Origin: Hymenobacter cellulosivorans
GTDB taxonomy: Bacteria; Bacteroidota; Bacteroidia; Cytophagales; Hymenobacteraceae
NCBI RefSeq assembly: GCF_022919135.1
Contig: NZ_CP095049.1
Span: forward strand, 1,302,001 to 1,366,000
DNA length: 64,000 nucleotides
Direction: 5' to 3'
Made by a program: the position numbers and the translations under genes
Shown: positions 52,390 through 61,328 of the stretch, piece after piece
How the letters are laid out: every line of letters starts with the position of its first letter
Position numbering within the stretch: position 1 is the first letter of the stretch
The notes under the pieces: generated by a model
Seen by the model: the letters and a program-made list of their open reading frames with translations, nothing else
Told to the model about the DNA's origin: nothing
The model's database searches: none

Positions 52390-53889
52390 ATGCGTACTCC
52401 CCGAATGAAACGCCGTCTACTTTTTTATAGTCTGTTCCTCCTCACGGCAGTTGGCTGCCAGCGCGAAAAGCCGGTTCAGTCGGAAGCCTCCAAGCCCGTC
52501 GAAACTGCCCCAGCCCTAGCCGACTCCTTGCCCGAAGCTCCGGCTACCGGTGCTGTCAATAGCCGTTCGTGGCACCAGTTGGGGCGCCGTACTTCCCGCA
52601 CGGCCCCGTTGGTGGTGTACCAGCGCGGCACTTTGCGGGCTCCGGGTAGCACCGACACCACGGCCCTGCCGCCCTCGGAAGCCCGCCTCCACGACCTCAC
52701 GCTCAAGGCCAGTGAGTATTTCAAGATTGACCCTACCCAGCCCGCCGAAGTGCACGGGCGCGAAGGCACGGTGGTCCGGATTCCGGCCGGCGCTTTGGTT
52801 GATAACAGTAACCGCGTCGCTGCTAACCCCGTGTGGGTGGAAATGAAGGAGTGCTACAGCGTGGCCGATATGCTGCTCTCCAACCTGACGACGGTGACAC
52901 CCGACGGGGAGTTGCTCGAATCGGGTGGTATCGTGCTGGTGCGGGCCTCAGCCCGCGGGCAGCAGCTGCGGCTGGCACCCGGGCAGGCGTTTCAGCTGGA
53001 AATGCCCGGTCCGGCCTCGCGGCGCAAGGAGCTGAAACTGTTTTACGGCCAAGGAGGCCGCGGGCAGCAGCCGGTGCGCTGGATAGCCGCCGGCCCCGCC
53101 GCCGATTTGCCCCCGCCCGCTCCCGTCGCTAGCAACGCCGACCAGATGCCAACCTATGGCAACGGTCCGGCCGACATCAATAAGCTGGTGCGCTACCCGC
53201 AAACCGCTGTCGAAAACAAAACTGAGGGCATTGTGTACGCCTCGTTTATGGTCGACGAGCAGGGCCGGGTGGAGGCGCCGAGCATCGTGCGCGGTATTGG
53301 GGGCGGCTGCGACGAAGAAGTGTTGCGGGTGTTGCGCCAAACCTCGGGCCACTGGACCCCGGCCCGTAGCGGCGGGCAGCTGGTGAAAGTAAAAATGATG
53401 CTGCCCATCCGCTTTTCTTTCCATGAAGGCTTGGCCAATTCCGACGAAACCGCCGTGGCCTCGGCTGATACTGCCGGTCCTACGCCCGTGGCACTGTCTA
53501 CCGACGACGACGCCCCGGAAGAGCAGGAGGCCTCCGACCGGCGCGTGTTTACCTGCCGTAAGCTGGGCTGGCTCAACGCCGACAAACCCGTAGCCATGGG
53601 CCAGTCGGTCGACTTTACCGTGCCCGTAGATGTGGAGCCCGGCACCAGTATCCGGCTGGTGGTGGAAGGCTCGGCCGCCATTGCCGAAGCCCAACCCCAG
53701 GCCGATGGCTACGCGTTTCAGGGTATTCCCGGGGGGCGCAAAGTATTGCTTATCGGCACGCAGTACCGCAACGGCACGCCGTATCTGGCTATGCGCCGCA
53801 CCGTAGCGGGGCAGGCCAGCAGTGAGGCACTGGTGTTTCAGGAAACGACGCTGGAGGATCTGGAGCGGGCAATAGAGAAAATTCAGTAG
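52390..53889 (+). CDS. Lipoprotein with internal TonB C-terminal-like domain
   Basis: 499 aa. Lipobox TAVGC gives Cys23. Residues about 95-240 are a beta-rich domain (YFKIDPTQPAEVHGREGTVVRIPAGAL) like those in other Bacteroidota surface lipoproteins. Residues about 253-345 match TonB_C (MPTYGNGPADINKLVRYPQ, GIVYASFMVDEQGRVEAPSI, VLRQTSGHWTPARSGGQLVKVKMMLPIRF). A further beta domain (about 385-499) follows. A normal TonB is anchored in the inner membrane and ends with this domain; here it is internal in a lipoprotein, so energy transduction is unlikely and a binding role is plausible. Confidence 0.75.
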   Translation: MRTPRMKRRLLFYSLFLLTAVGCQREKPVQSEASKPVETAPALADSLPEAPATGAVNSRSWHQLGRRTSRTAPLVVYQRGTLRAPGSTDTTALPPSEARLHDLTLKASEYFKIDPTQPAEVHGREGTVVRIPAGALVDNSNRVAANPVWVEMKECYSVADMLLSNLTTVTPDGELLESGGIVLVRASARGQQLRLAPGQAFQLEMPGPASRRKELKLFYGQGGRGQQPVRWIAAGPAADLPPPAPVASNADQMPTYGNGPADINKLVRYPQTAVENKTEGIVYASFMVDEQGRVEAPSIVRGIGGGCDEEVLRVLRQTSGHWTPARSGGQLVKVKMMLPIRFSFHEGLANSDETAVASADTAGPTPVALSTDDDAPEEQEASDRRVFTCRKLGWLNADKPVAMGQSVDFTVPVDVEPGTSIRLVVEGSAAIAEAQPQADGYAFQGIPGGRKVLLIGTQYRNGTPYLAMRRTVAGQASSEALVFQETTLEDLERAIEKIQ

Positions 53890-53936
53890 TATCTTACGGT
53901 TCAGCTTGCCGCTTATTCAGCACGCTGCCTGCCCCA

Positions 53937-55289
53937 ATGAAGTCCTCTAGTTTGTTTCGCCCGACCAGCTCCGCACTACTTCTTGCTGTGGGGCTGGTGT
54001 TTGTGCTGGAAGTCCTGTTTTTTACGTACTGGCGCAACAGCTTGGGACCGTATTGGAGTCCGGTGCTGCTGTATGCGCTGAGCCTGGCACTGTGCCTGCT
54101 CGTGGCCCGCACTGTGCTTGGCTACCGGTTTCAGTGGCCCAGGGCGACGGCGGCGGTTTCCCCTTGGCCGCGCCTGATACTACCCGTTGGCCTGACGCTG
54201 GTTAGCTGGTTGATAACGATGCCGCTTGTGCGCAAGCTCATTGACCAGCATGCCGTAAGCTCCATTCTGGCTAAGTCCGATATTCTGCCCGCGCTGCAAG
54301 TATACGTTACCCGCTTTTTGGGGCCTGGGCTAGTGTACCAACCCATTACCTTAGGGGGATATACGTTTCTGCCTAATTACCCGCCCCTGCAGTGGTTGCC
54401 CTTCGTGCCGGCCCAGGTGCTAGGGCTCGACTACCGGGCTTGGGCATTCGGGGCGCTGCTGCTGGCCTTGCTGGTGGCCTATCAATGGCAGCTGGCGCGG
54501 CTGGCTCTGCCGTGGGGCGAATGGCTGCTCAAAGGCGTGTTGCCCGTGCTGGTACTGCACTTCACCGTGTTACGAAATGACTCCATGTTTGGCCTGACCG
54601 TGGAAAGTCTGATTGTGGGTTATTACTGTGTGCTGGCGGCCACCACCTTAAGCGCCAAGCCGTGGCTGAAGGCTCTGGGGCTGGTGCTGTGTCTGTTGTC
54701 GCGCTTTTCCTTGGTGCTCTGGGTGCCGCTCTACGGGCTGTTGCTGCTTTGGGAAAATCCGCGGCAGGGCTGGCGCACGGCTGGGTTGGCCCTAGCTGGC
54801 GTGCTGCTCGTGCTGGGGCCCTTCCTGCTCCACGACCCCACTATTTTCTTCCGGGCTCAGCTCGAAAACCTGGGTATTGCCGAAGGCGAATGGCAGCATA
54901 TCGAACCGCTGGCGCCGGTGGCGGGGCCCATCCACCTGTTCAATGGCGTTGGGTTTGCGCCCTGGTTTTACGACATGGCCGGCACGCTTACCGAGCGAAT
55001 TACCCGCCTGCAAATAACCCAGTTCGGGCTCTGCATCGGCCTGGTGGCTCTGGCCGGGCTGCTGTTCTGGCAGGTCCGGCACCGCTTCGACCCGCGCCTG
55101 GCGGCCCTGCTGAGTTTGAAGGCTTACCTGGCTACGTTCTACGCCTTCCTGATTATTCCCTACACTTACCTGGCTTTCGTGAGTTTGTTCACCTCGCTGT
55201 TTCTGGTACTGCTGGTCAGTCGCCAAGCGCCGTTTCTGACGCCTTTTGGAGCTTCAAGGTTGGAACAACCAGCGGTGGGAGAGGAGTAA
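53937..55289 (+). CDS. Polytopic membrane protein, GT-C glycosyltransferase-like
   Basis: 450 aa with about 10-12 hydrophobic helices. The loop LGPGLVYQPITLGGYTFLPNYPPLQWLPF, between early helices, resembles the substrate loop of GT87/GT-C enzymes that use polyprenyl-phosphate sugars. The usual Asp/Glu after TM1 is not clear, so the assignment rests on topology and the neighbourhood. The ATG 53937 starts 47 bases after the TonB_C lipoprotein gene. Two further GT-C-like genes lie downstream on the same strand beyond a minus-strand ALDH gene. Confidence 0.6.
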   Translation: MKSSSLFRPTSSALLLAVGLVFVLEVLFFTYWRNSLGPYWSPVLLYALSLALCLLVARTVLGYRFQWPRATAAVSPWPRLILPVGLTLVSWLITMPLVRKLIDQHAVSSILAKSDILPALQVYVTRFLGPGLVYQPITLGGYTFLPNYPPLQWLPFVPAQVLGLDYRAWAFGALLLALLVAYQWQLARLALPWGEWLLKGVLPVLVLHFTVLRNDSMFGLTVESLIVGYYCVLAATTLSAKPWLKALGLVLCLLSRFSLVLWVPLYGLLLLWENPRQGWRTAGLALAGVLLVLGPFLLHDPTIFFRAQLENLGIAEGEWQHIEPLAPVAGPIHLFNGVGFAPWFYDMAGTLTERITRLQITQFGLCIGLVALAGLLFWQVRHRFDPRLAALLSLKAYLATFYAFLIIPYTYLAFVSLFTSLFLVLLVSRQAPFLTPFGASRLEQPAVGEE

Positions 55290-55294
55290 GCCGG

Positions 55295-56737
55295 CTACAA
55301 CTTTACGCACACGTTCTGGGGTTCGGTGAAAAAACGCAGCGCTTCCAGACCGCCTTCCCGGCCCACGCCCGAGTTTTTCATGCCCCCAAACGGCGTCCGC
55401 AGGTCACGCAGCAGCCAGGTGTTAATCCAGACCACGCCGGCATGCAGCTGGTGAGCCACGCGGTGGGCCCGGTCCAAATCGGTGGTCCAGATGGTGGCCG
55501 ACAGGCCGTAGTCGGTGCCGTTGGCCCAGCTCAGGGCTTCCTCCTCCGTATCGAAGGGCGTGAGCGTGACGACCGGGCCGAAGATTTCCTCCCGGTTGGT
55601 GCGGCAGTCGGGCGCGAGGCCTTCAAACACGGTGGGTTGCAGAAAGTAGCCGTCGGCGCAGCGGCCGGGCACCTGCACGCGCTGCCCGCCGGCCAACAGC
55701 GTGCCGCCTTCCTGCTGGGCCAGCTCGATGTAGGACAAGACTTTATTCAGATGCGCCTCACTGACCAAAGCTCCCTGTCGGGAGGTTTCCACTTGCGGGT
55801 CGCCGACGGTGAGGCCGGCCACGCGGGCCAGGAACAGCTCTTTAAACTGCTCGTAAATGGGCCGTTCGATGAAGATGCGGGAGCCGCAGAGGCAGATCTG
55901 GCCCTGGTTGGCGAAGCTCGACTGAATGCTGGTGCTCACGGCCGCGGCCAGGTCGCAGTCGGCGAAAATCAGGTTGGGGTTCTTGCCGCCCAGCTCCAAG
56001 GACAGTTTTTTGAACATGGGCGCCGCGGTGCGGGCAATATGCTCCCCGGTCTTGGTGCCGCCCGTAAAGCTGATGGCCTTAATGGCCGGATGCTCCACAA
56101 TGGCTTGGCCCGCGCCCGGCCCGGTGCCGTGCACAATGTTGAGCACCCCGGCCGGCAAGCCCGCTTCCTGGCACAGCTCGCCCAGCCAGTAAGCCGTGGC
56201 CGGCGTAATTTCCGAAGGCTTGGCCACCACGCAATTACCGGCAGCCAGGGCTGGGGCGATTTTCCAGGTAAACAAGTACAGCGGCAAATTCCAGGGCGAA
56301 ATGCAGCCCACTACGCCCAGCGGGTGACGCACGGTGTAGTTCAACGACTGGCCTTCCTGAAAGTGGCTTTCGGAGGAAAAATGGCCGATACCGGTGCCGA
56401 AAAAGGCGAAGTTGCTGGCCGCCCGCGGAATGTCGACGGCGCGAGCCAGGGTCACGGGCTTGCCATTGTCCTGACTTTCGGCCTGGGCCAGCCGCTCCAA
56501 GTCCCGCTCGATAAGCTCCGAAATGCGCACCAGCAGCCGGCCCCGCTTTTCGGCCGGCAAAGCCCGCCAGGCCGGAAACGCGGCCTGAGCGGCGGCCACG
56601 GCCTGCGCTACGTCGGCGGCGTCAGAGTCCGGAATCTGGCTGTAGACCTGGCCGGTAGCGGGTTCGACGTTGTCGAGGTAGCGGCCGTTGGCGGGCGGTA
56701 CAAACTGGCCGTTGATGAAATTCTGGAGCTGGAGCAT
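55295..56737 (-). CDS. NAD(P)-dependent aldehyde dehydrogenase
   Basis: 480 aa ALDH oxidising an aldehyde to its acid. ISPWNLPLYLFTWKIAPALAAGNCVVAKPSEITP binds cofactor (quoted as ISPWNLPLYLFTWK and AGNCVVAKPSE). SFTGGTKTGEHIA, the catalytic Glu in KLSLELGGKNP and catalytic Cys282 in NQGQICLCG are intact. The C-terminal GGMKNSGVGREGG and FTEPQNVCVKL are typical of the hydroxymuconic-semialdehyde/betaine group. ATG 56737 is preferred over a TTG-like start at 56767. It interrupts the plus-strand membrane-protein set, ending 5 bases from the upstream gene's stop. Confidence 0.9.
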   Translation of the reverse strand: MLQLQNFINGQFVPPANGRYLDNVEPATGQVYSQIPDSDAADVAQAVAAAQAAFPAWRALPAEKRGRLLVRISELIERDLERLAQAESQDNGKPVTLARAVDIPRAASNFAFFGTGIGHFSSESHFQEGQSLNYTVRHPLGVVGCISPWNLPLYLFTWKIAPALAAGNCVVAKPSEITPATAYWLGELCQEAGLPAGVLNIVHGTGPGAGQAIVEHPAIKAISFTGGTKTGEHIARTAAPMFKKLSLELGGKNPNLIFADCDLAAAVSTSIQSSFANQGQICLCGSRIFIERPIYEQFKELFLARVAGLTVGDPQVETSRQGALVSEAHLNKVLSYIELAQQEGGTLLAGGQRVQVPGRCADGYFLQPTVFEGLAPDCRTNREEIFGPVVTLTPFDTEEEALSWANGTDYGLSATIWTTDLDRAHRVAHQLHAGVVWINTWLLRDLRTPFGGMKNSGVGREGGLEALRFFTEPQNVCVKL

Positions 56738-56787
56738 GGCGGGTAGTGCAGGATGAGGCGTCAGCAAATCTAGCCATAGTAAACCAC

Positions 56788-56795
56788 TACTTTTG
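56788..56795 (+). promoter_or_regulatory. -7 element of GT39-like gene promoter
   Basis: TACTTTTG fits TAnnTTTG 30 bases before the ATG at 56826 and 50 bases from the divergent ALDH start. Confidence 0.55.
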
Positions 56796-56825
56796 TGGTT
56801 CGGGCCCCGCTGGCCTTTCCCGCTT

Positions 56826-58367
56826 ATGAAACTTTCCTTTTTGGATGGCTACACGGTACCGCGTTGGTTTTGGCCGCTGGTGCTGGGTTTGAACCTGCTG
56901 CTGCACCTGCCGTTTTTCAATCAGCCGCCCAACAGTGTGCACGTGTGGCGGCAAAGCAACACGATGGCCGTGGCCCGCAACCTCTACGAGGAGGACATGA
57001 ACCTGCTGCGCCCCCGCGTAGACCGGCGCAACGAGTCGGACGGCGTCACGGGCATGCAGTTTCCGAGCTACGAGTGGATTGTGGCCGTGGGCTATAAGGT
57101 GCTGGGCTTCCACGAGGCCATTCCGCGGGTTGTGACCTGGCTGATTTTTGCCAGCGGCGTGCTGGCCTTTTTCGCGTTGGTACAGCGTCTCTCGGGCTCC
57201 CGCTGGCTGGCCGCGGTGGGCGCCTGGGGCCTAAGCTGGAGCCCGGAGCTGTTCTACCATAGCATCAATGCCCTGCCCGACGTGCTGGCCTTGTCGGCGT
57301 CCGTAGCGGGCTTGTTTTACTTTCTACGCTGGTATCAGGAGCGCCGGGGCCTGGATTTCTGGCTGAGCCTGCTGCTGACCACCCTGGCCGGCCTGACCAA
57401 GCTGCAGTACTTGGTTATTGGGTTTCCCATTGCCGTGCTTATCCTGCGCGACCTGTGGCAGCGCCGCCTTGGCTGGCGCCGCGATGCGCTGCCGCTGCTG
57501 GTTTTTGCCGTTGTTACTGTCGGCTGCACCCTGGCTTGGTACGCCTATGCCGTGCGCCTGATCGAAACCTCCGGCCTGGCCGACTTTGGCCTGGAGCTGC
57601 GCCCTGCCACCGACGTGGCCGTGGCTATTAAAACGCTGACCCACAACCTGATTTCGGATATTCCCGAGCTGCTGATCAACTACGGCAACTTTGGCCTGCT
57701 GGTACTGGGTCTGGTGGCGGTGGTTCGGGGCGGTTACGTGCGCCGCTATTGGTTTGGGCCGCTGCTGGCCTGGGCCCTGGCCTTGCTGGCCTACCATATT
57801 ATTGAGCTGCGCCAGATGAGTGTGCACCAGTACTACATGCTGCCGTATGTGCCGGTGCTGTTGCTGCTGGTGGTGGTAGGGGCAGGGTGGCTGGCGCAAA
57901 AGCCCAAGTGGCGCTGGGCCTTGGCCTTGCTGCTGTTGGCTCAGCCGGTGCTGGCCTTCGTGCGCATCGCGCCGGCCCGCTGGATGGGCGGGGCCCGCGA
58001 AGTGCCCACCGAGCTGTTTGAAGCCGCTACCCGGGCCGAGCTGGACAATGCCGTGCCCGATTCGGCGCTGTGCGTAGTCGGCCCCGACGAATCGGGCTGC
58101 AAGTACTTTTATTTCCTGCACAAGAAAGGCTTCGGCTACAACGAAAGCGGCCAGCTGTTTGAGCCCGTAGCGGGTGGGCAGACCTACCTGGCTAACTGCA
58201 TCCAGCGCGGCGCTCAGTATCTGTATACCAACGACACCACGTTGCTGACCCAAGACCCGCGCCTGCGGCCCTACGTAGCCCGCACCGTCAAGCAAGTCGG
58301 CGACTTCCGGGTGCTGGCGTTGCGCCCGGCCACGGCTGCCTCTTCCGATTCAACTACGGCCCGATGA
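56826..58367 (+). CDS. Family 39-like (PMT/ArnT) glycosyltransferase membrane protein
   Basis: 513 aa with about 11 membrane helices. The first periplasmic loop, PPNSVHVWRQSNTMAVARNL, then RPRVDRRNESDGVTGMQFPSYEW, is the GT39-type region that follows TM1. GYKVLGFHEAIPRVV and the C-terminal soluble part (about 405-513, SALCVVGPDESGCKYFYFLHKKG) complete it. GT39/ArnT enzymes transfer sugars or aminoarabinose from polyprenyl phosphate outside the membrane. The typical Asp-Glu after TM1 is replaced by other residues, so the donor is uncertain. The start codon of the next gene overlaps its stop (ATGA), showing translational coupling. Confidence 0.75.
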   Translation: MKLSFLDGYTVPRWFWPLVLGLNLLLHLPFFNQPPNSVHVWRQSNTMAVARNLYEEDMNLLRPRVDRRNESDGVTGMQFPSYEWIVAVGYKVLGFHEAIPRVVTWLIFASGVLAFFALVQRLSGSRWLAAVGAWGLSWSPELFYHSINALPDVLALSASVAGLFYFLRWYQERRGLDFWLSLLLTTLAGLTKLQYLVIGFPIAVLILRDLWQRRLGWRRDALPLLVFAVVTVGCTLAWYAYAVRLIETSGLADFGLELRPATDVAVAIKTLTHNLISDIPELLINYGNFGLLVLGLVAVVRGGYVRRYWFGPLLAWALALLAYHIIELRQMSVHQYYMLPYVPVLLLLVVVGAGWLAQKPKWRWALALLLLAQPVLAFVRIAPARWMGGAREVPTELFEAATRAELDNAVPDSALCVVGPDESGCKYFYFLHKKGFGYNESGQLFEPVAGGQTYLANCIQRGAQYLYTNDTTLLTQDPRLRPYVARTVKQVGDFRVLALRPATAASSDSTTAR

Positions 58368-60136
58368 AAGCACGTTCTGGGCTCCTCTGGCTAGGAGTAT
58401 TGCTGAGCTACCTGCTCGTTTTCGTGGCTTGGACCTGGCCGCTGGCTGCGCAGCTAAGTTCGGCCTTTCCGGCCGTTGCCGATCAAGACGGCTACATGCA
58501 GCTCTGGAACGTGTGGCATTTTCGGGAGGCCGTGCTCAGCGGGCAAAACCCGTTTTACTCTAACTGGCTGCTGTACCCGGATGGAGCCTCGCTCTGGCTG
58601 CATACCTACATTCCGGTGGCGGGCATGGTCAACGTGTTTATCGGCAACGAAATGCTGGCTCTCAACCTGACGTTGGCTGCCGAGTACGCGCTGTCGGGGC
58701 TGGGGGCCTGGCTGCTGGCCCGGCGCTGGGTGCGGCAGCCGGTGCTGGCCTGGCTGGCGGGGCTGTACTTTGCCTTTTCGCCCTACAAGATGGTGCGCCT
58801 GCCCTACCATTTCGATTTGGTGCTCACGGCTACCGTGCCGTTCTACATCCTGGCGTTTCTGCGGGCGTTCTGGTTTGAGCCCGGCCGGTTCTGGCCTCAG
58901 GTGCGCAGCTGGAAGGCCGTGGCAGCCTGCTTCGGGCTGGGCGTAATTACGTTGTTTAGCGACTACTACGTCCTGTTTGCCCTGCTGTATTTTTCCCTAG
59001 CCTACGCCCTCTGGTTCTGGTTGCAATTGGGCGCTATCAACTGGCATCGGCCCCGCACCTGGCTGATTCTGGCCGTAGTGCTCGTCGTGACGCACATTGC
59101 CATCCGCCTGATTCGGCTGGCCGGCGTGCCCGACAACTCCGGCTTCTGGTGGGGCGGCGACCTGGCTGGCTACTTTATGCCCGCCGACAACAGCCGCTGG
59201 CTCAACTTTGCCTGGGCCCGGCAGCTATATAATGATCCAAAAGCGTTTAACATGCCCGGCTCGGTCGAGAACGTCATGTTCCTGGGTTACGCTGTGCCGC
59301 TGGTGGTGCTGTTCGCTTCGTTCTGGCCCGGCCGGCCGGCTTCGCGGCGTCACGAGGATTTGCAGGGCCGGCCGCTGGCCTGGGTGCTGCTGTTTTTCGT
59401 GCTGCTCACGCTGCCCGCGCTACGGGTGCTGGGTCACGTTAATTTCAACCTGCCCAACGGCCTGCTGCACTTCATTCCCTTCTTCAACAATATCCGCTGC
59501 CCCACCCGCTGGGTGCTGCTGGTTACGCTGCTTTTGCCCATCGTCGGTTTTAGCGCCCTCGAAGCAGCCTGGGACCATGCCGCCCGGCCCGTAGCCCGCG
59601 GCTTGCTGAGCGCGGCACTACTGGCCGTGGTGCTGGTGGAGTTCTGGCCCGTGCCGCCCCCCCTGGATTCGTCGCGCCGCATGCCGGCCGCGTTTCAGGC
59701 CGTGGCCAAGCTGCCTGGCGAAGCCTTGTTTACTCTGCCCGTGGGCTTGGTAGATGGTTACCGGCAGGTGGGCAAAACCGAGCTGCGCAACTTCCTCTAC
59801 CAGCCCTACTATCGCAAGAAAATCCCCTCCGCCTACATTTCCCGCGTCGCCGCCGAGCAGTTTGCCCAGTTCGAAGCCGATACCGTGATGCATACTATTG
59901 TAGTGCTGCAAGGGCTGCCGGTAGAATCGGATACGGCGGTAGCTGCTCCCTCAACGGCCGCCGCGGCCCGGTTCCGGCGGCGCTACCAGCCGGCTGGCGT
60001 GCTGGTAAGCCCCGCCTGGCGCAACGGCCCAGCCCACCGCTACCTGCGCCAGGTGTTCCCTGATTTTCAGGAGCAGAACTTTCCGGATGGTTACGTGCTG
60101 CTAGCTGCTCCCGCCGCTGAGGTACCCGCCCCTTAA
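58364..60136 (+). CDS. Polytopic membrane protein, GT-C-like
   Basis: 590 aa with about 10-12 helices. The first loop holds ADQDGYMQLWNVWHFREAVL, then NPFYSNWLLYPDGASLWLHT, a pattern shared with uncharacterised bacterial GT-C-like proteins. The DxD-like DQD and the downstream Trp/Tyr residues may sit at the active site. FIPFFNNIRCPTRWVLLVTLLLPIVGFSALEAAW is another conserved helix (quoted as FIPFFNNIRCPTRW). The C-terminal 120 residues are soluble. It overlaps the GT39-like gene by four bases and so is co-translated. It resembles the 61329 protein in layout. Confidence 0.65.
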   Translation: MKARSGLLWLGVLLSYLLVFVAWTWPLAAQLSSAFPAVADQDGYMQLWNVWHFREAVLSGQNPFYSNWLLYPDGASLWLHTYIPVAGMVNVFIGNEMLALNLTLAAEYALSGLGAWLLARRWVRQPVLAWLAGLYFAFSPYKMVRLPYHFDLVLTATVPFYILAFLRAFWFEPGRFWPQVRSWKAVAACFGLGVITLFSDYYVLFALLYFSLAYALWFWLQLGAINWHRPRTWLILAVVLVVTHIAIRLIRLAGVPDNSGFWWGGDLAGYFMPADNSRWLNFAWARQLYNDPKAFNMPGSVENVMFLGYAVPLVVLFASFWPGRPASRRHEDLQGRPLAWVLLFFVLLTLPALRVLGHVNFNLPNGLLHFIPFFNNIRCPTRWVLLVTLLLPIVGFSALEAAWDHAARPVARGLLSAALLAVVLVEFWPVPPPLDSSRRMPAAFQAVAKLPGEALFTLPVGLVDGYRQVGKTELRNFLYQPYYRKKIPSAYISRVAAEQFAQFEADTVMHTIVVLQGLPVESDTAVAAPSTAAAARFRRRYQPAGVLVSPAWRNGPAHRYLRQVFPDFQEQNFPDGYVLLAAPAAEVPAP

Positions 60137-60148
60137 GCAGAGGCCCTT

Positions 60149-61114
60149 TTAGCGCGCAGGCTGCTCTGCCGGCTGCGTAGACGTGTGCGTTACCGGAATA
60201 TTGGTGTCGGAAATGATGTAGAGGGGACGCTGCCGTACGTTGGCGCTCAGGCGGGCAATGTACTCGCCGATGATGCCGACGGCAATGAGCTGCACGCCAC
60301 CCAAAAACAGGATGCTAATCATCAGCGAGGCCCAGCCCGGCTGGTAATCGTGGGAGATAAAGCGGGAGTAGAGCGTGTAGAGCATCACCAGAAAGGCAAT
60401 GCCCGACACGATAAAGCCGCTGATGGTGGCCGCCTTTAGGGGCGCGTCGGAAAAGCCGGTGATGCCGTCGAGGGCCAGCCGGATCATCTTGCGGTAGGTG
60501 TAGCCCGTTTCACCGCCGGCCCGCTCGGCCCGGTCGTATTCGATGTAGGTTTGGCGGTAGCCAATCCAGGAAATCTGGCCGCGGATAAACTTGTTCTGCT
60601 CCGGCATCTGCTTTAAGGCATCCACGACCTTGCGCGAAATGATGCGGAAGTCGCCGGTATCGACCGGAATGGAAATGCTGGTAATGCTGGCCAGTAGGCG
60701 GTAGAATAGTTTGGCGGTTAGTTTCTTGGCGGCGCTTTCTCCCTGACGGGAACGGCGCTTGGCATACACCACCTCGTAGCCTTCCTGCAGCTTGGCGTAG
60801 AGCTGGGGAATCAGCTCGGGGGGGTCCTGTAGGTCGGCATCAATGATGACTACCGTTTGGCCCGCGGCCAGGTCTAAGCCGGCCGTGACGGCAATCTGGT
60901 GGCCGAAGTTGCGGCTGAAGTCGATGTAGCGCACCCGCGGGTCGCGGGCGGCCAGGTTCTGCACCAGCGCCAGCGACTTATCCCGCGAACCGTCATTAAT
61001 AAAGATAAACTCATACTGCAGGCCCATGGGGTCCAGCACGCCGCCCAGGCGCGTGTAGAGCGCCGGAATATTAGCTTCTTCGTTATAGATGGGAATGATG
61101 ACGGAGATATCCAC
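60149..61114 (-). CDS. Polyprenyl-phosphate glycosyltransferase, GT2 (GtrB/DPM-like)
   Basis: 321 aa. It transfers a sugar from a nucleotide donor to polyprenyl phosphate at the cytosolic face. The GT2 fold shows SVIIPIYNEEANIPALY, INDGSRDKS and the metal-binding DADLQDPPELIPQLY. RNFGHQIAVTAGLDLAAGQ and TGDFRIISRKVVDALKQMPE are typical. Two C-terminal membrane helices (about 225-245 and 260-285) anchor it, as in GtrB. The start is GTG 61114. Its product would be the donor for the GT-C-like proteins around it. It converges with the 590-aa gene, 12 bases apart. Confidence 0.9.
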   Translation of the reverse strand: MDISVIIPIYNEEANIPALYTRLGGVLDPMGLQYEFIFINDGSRDKSLALVQNLAARDPRVRYIDFSRNFGHQIAVTAGLDLAAGQTVVIIDADLQDPPELIPQLYAKLQEGYEVVYAKRRSRQGESAAKKLTAKLFYRLLASITSISIPVDTGDFRIISRKVVDALKQMPEQNKFIRGQISWIGYRQTYIEYDRAERAGGETGYTYRKMIRLALDGITGFSDAPLKAATISGFIVSGIAFLVMLYTLYSRFISHDYQPGWASLMISILFLGGVQLIAVGIIGEYIARLSANVRQRPLYIISDTNIPVTHTSTQPAEQPAR

Positions 61115-61182
61115 GGGCAGGAGGGGAAAGGTAGGAGAGCAGAAAACGAGCGGCAAGTGGGCTGCGGCTGGATTCAGCTAGA

Positions 61183-61228
61183 GCCCCAACCAGCAGGCCG
61201 GACCAAAAGCCTGCCCGGTGGTTGGGGC
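61183..61228 (-). repeat. Hairpin in the gap between the 768-aa gene and the GT2 gene
   Basis: GCCCCAACCA (61183-61192) pairs with TGGTTGGGGC (61219-61228), and GCAGGC with GCCTGC inside. It lacks a T-run on the minus strand, so it may be a weak terminator of the upstream gene or a structured leader of the GT2 gene. Confidence 0.6.
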
Positions 61229-61291
61229 ACGAGGCAGGGTTACGAAAGTGACAAAGTCAGGCACTGCAGCGCGTAACCAGTGGGTTGCCAA

Positions 61292-61299
61292 CAAAGGTA
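61292..61299 (-). promoter_or_regulatory. Putative -7 element for the GT2 gene
   Basis: TACCTTTG on the minus strand (61299-61292) matches TAnnTTTG, giving a leader of about 170 bases that would include the hairpin at 61183-61228. Confidence 0.4.
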
Positions 61300-61328
61300 C
61301 TAACCAAACGGTCGGTGCTGCGAAGAGC

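Noticed and set aside
56661..56690. GGTTCGA motif resembling a tRNA T-arm
   Set aside because: It lies inside the aldehyde dehydrogenase coding sequence, and no acceptor stem or anticodon arm can be built around it.
54662..56746. 694-codon open frame on the plus strand
   Set aside because: It runs across the end of the 450-aa membrane-protein gene and antisense through the aldehyde dehydrogenase gene. Its product is low-complexity with no motif, while both underlying genes have clear family features.
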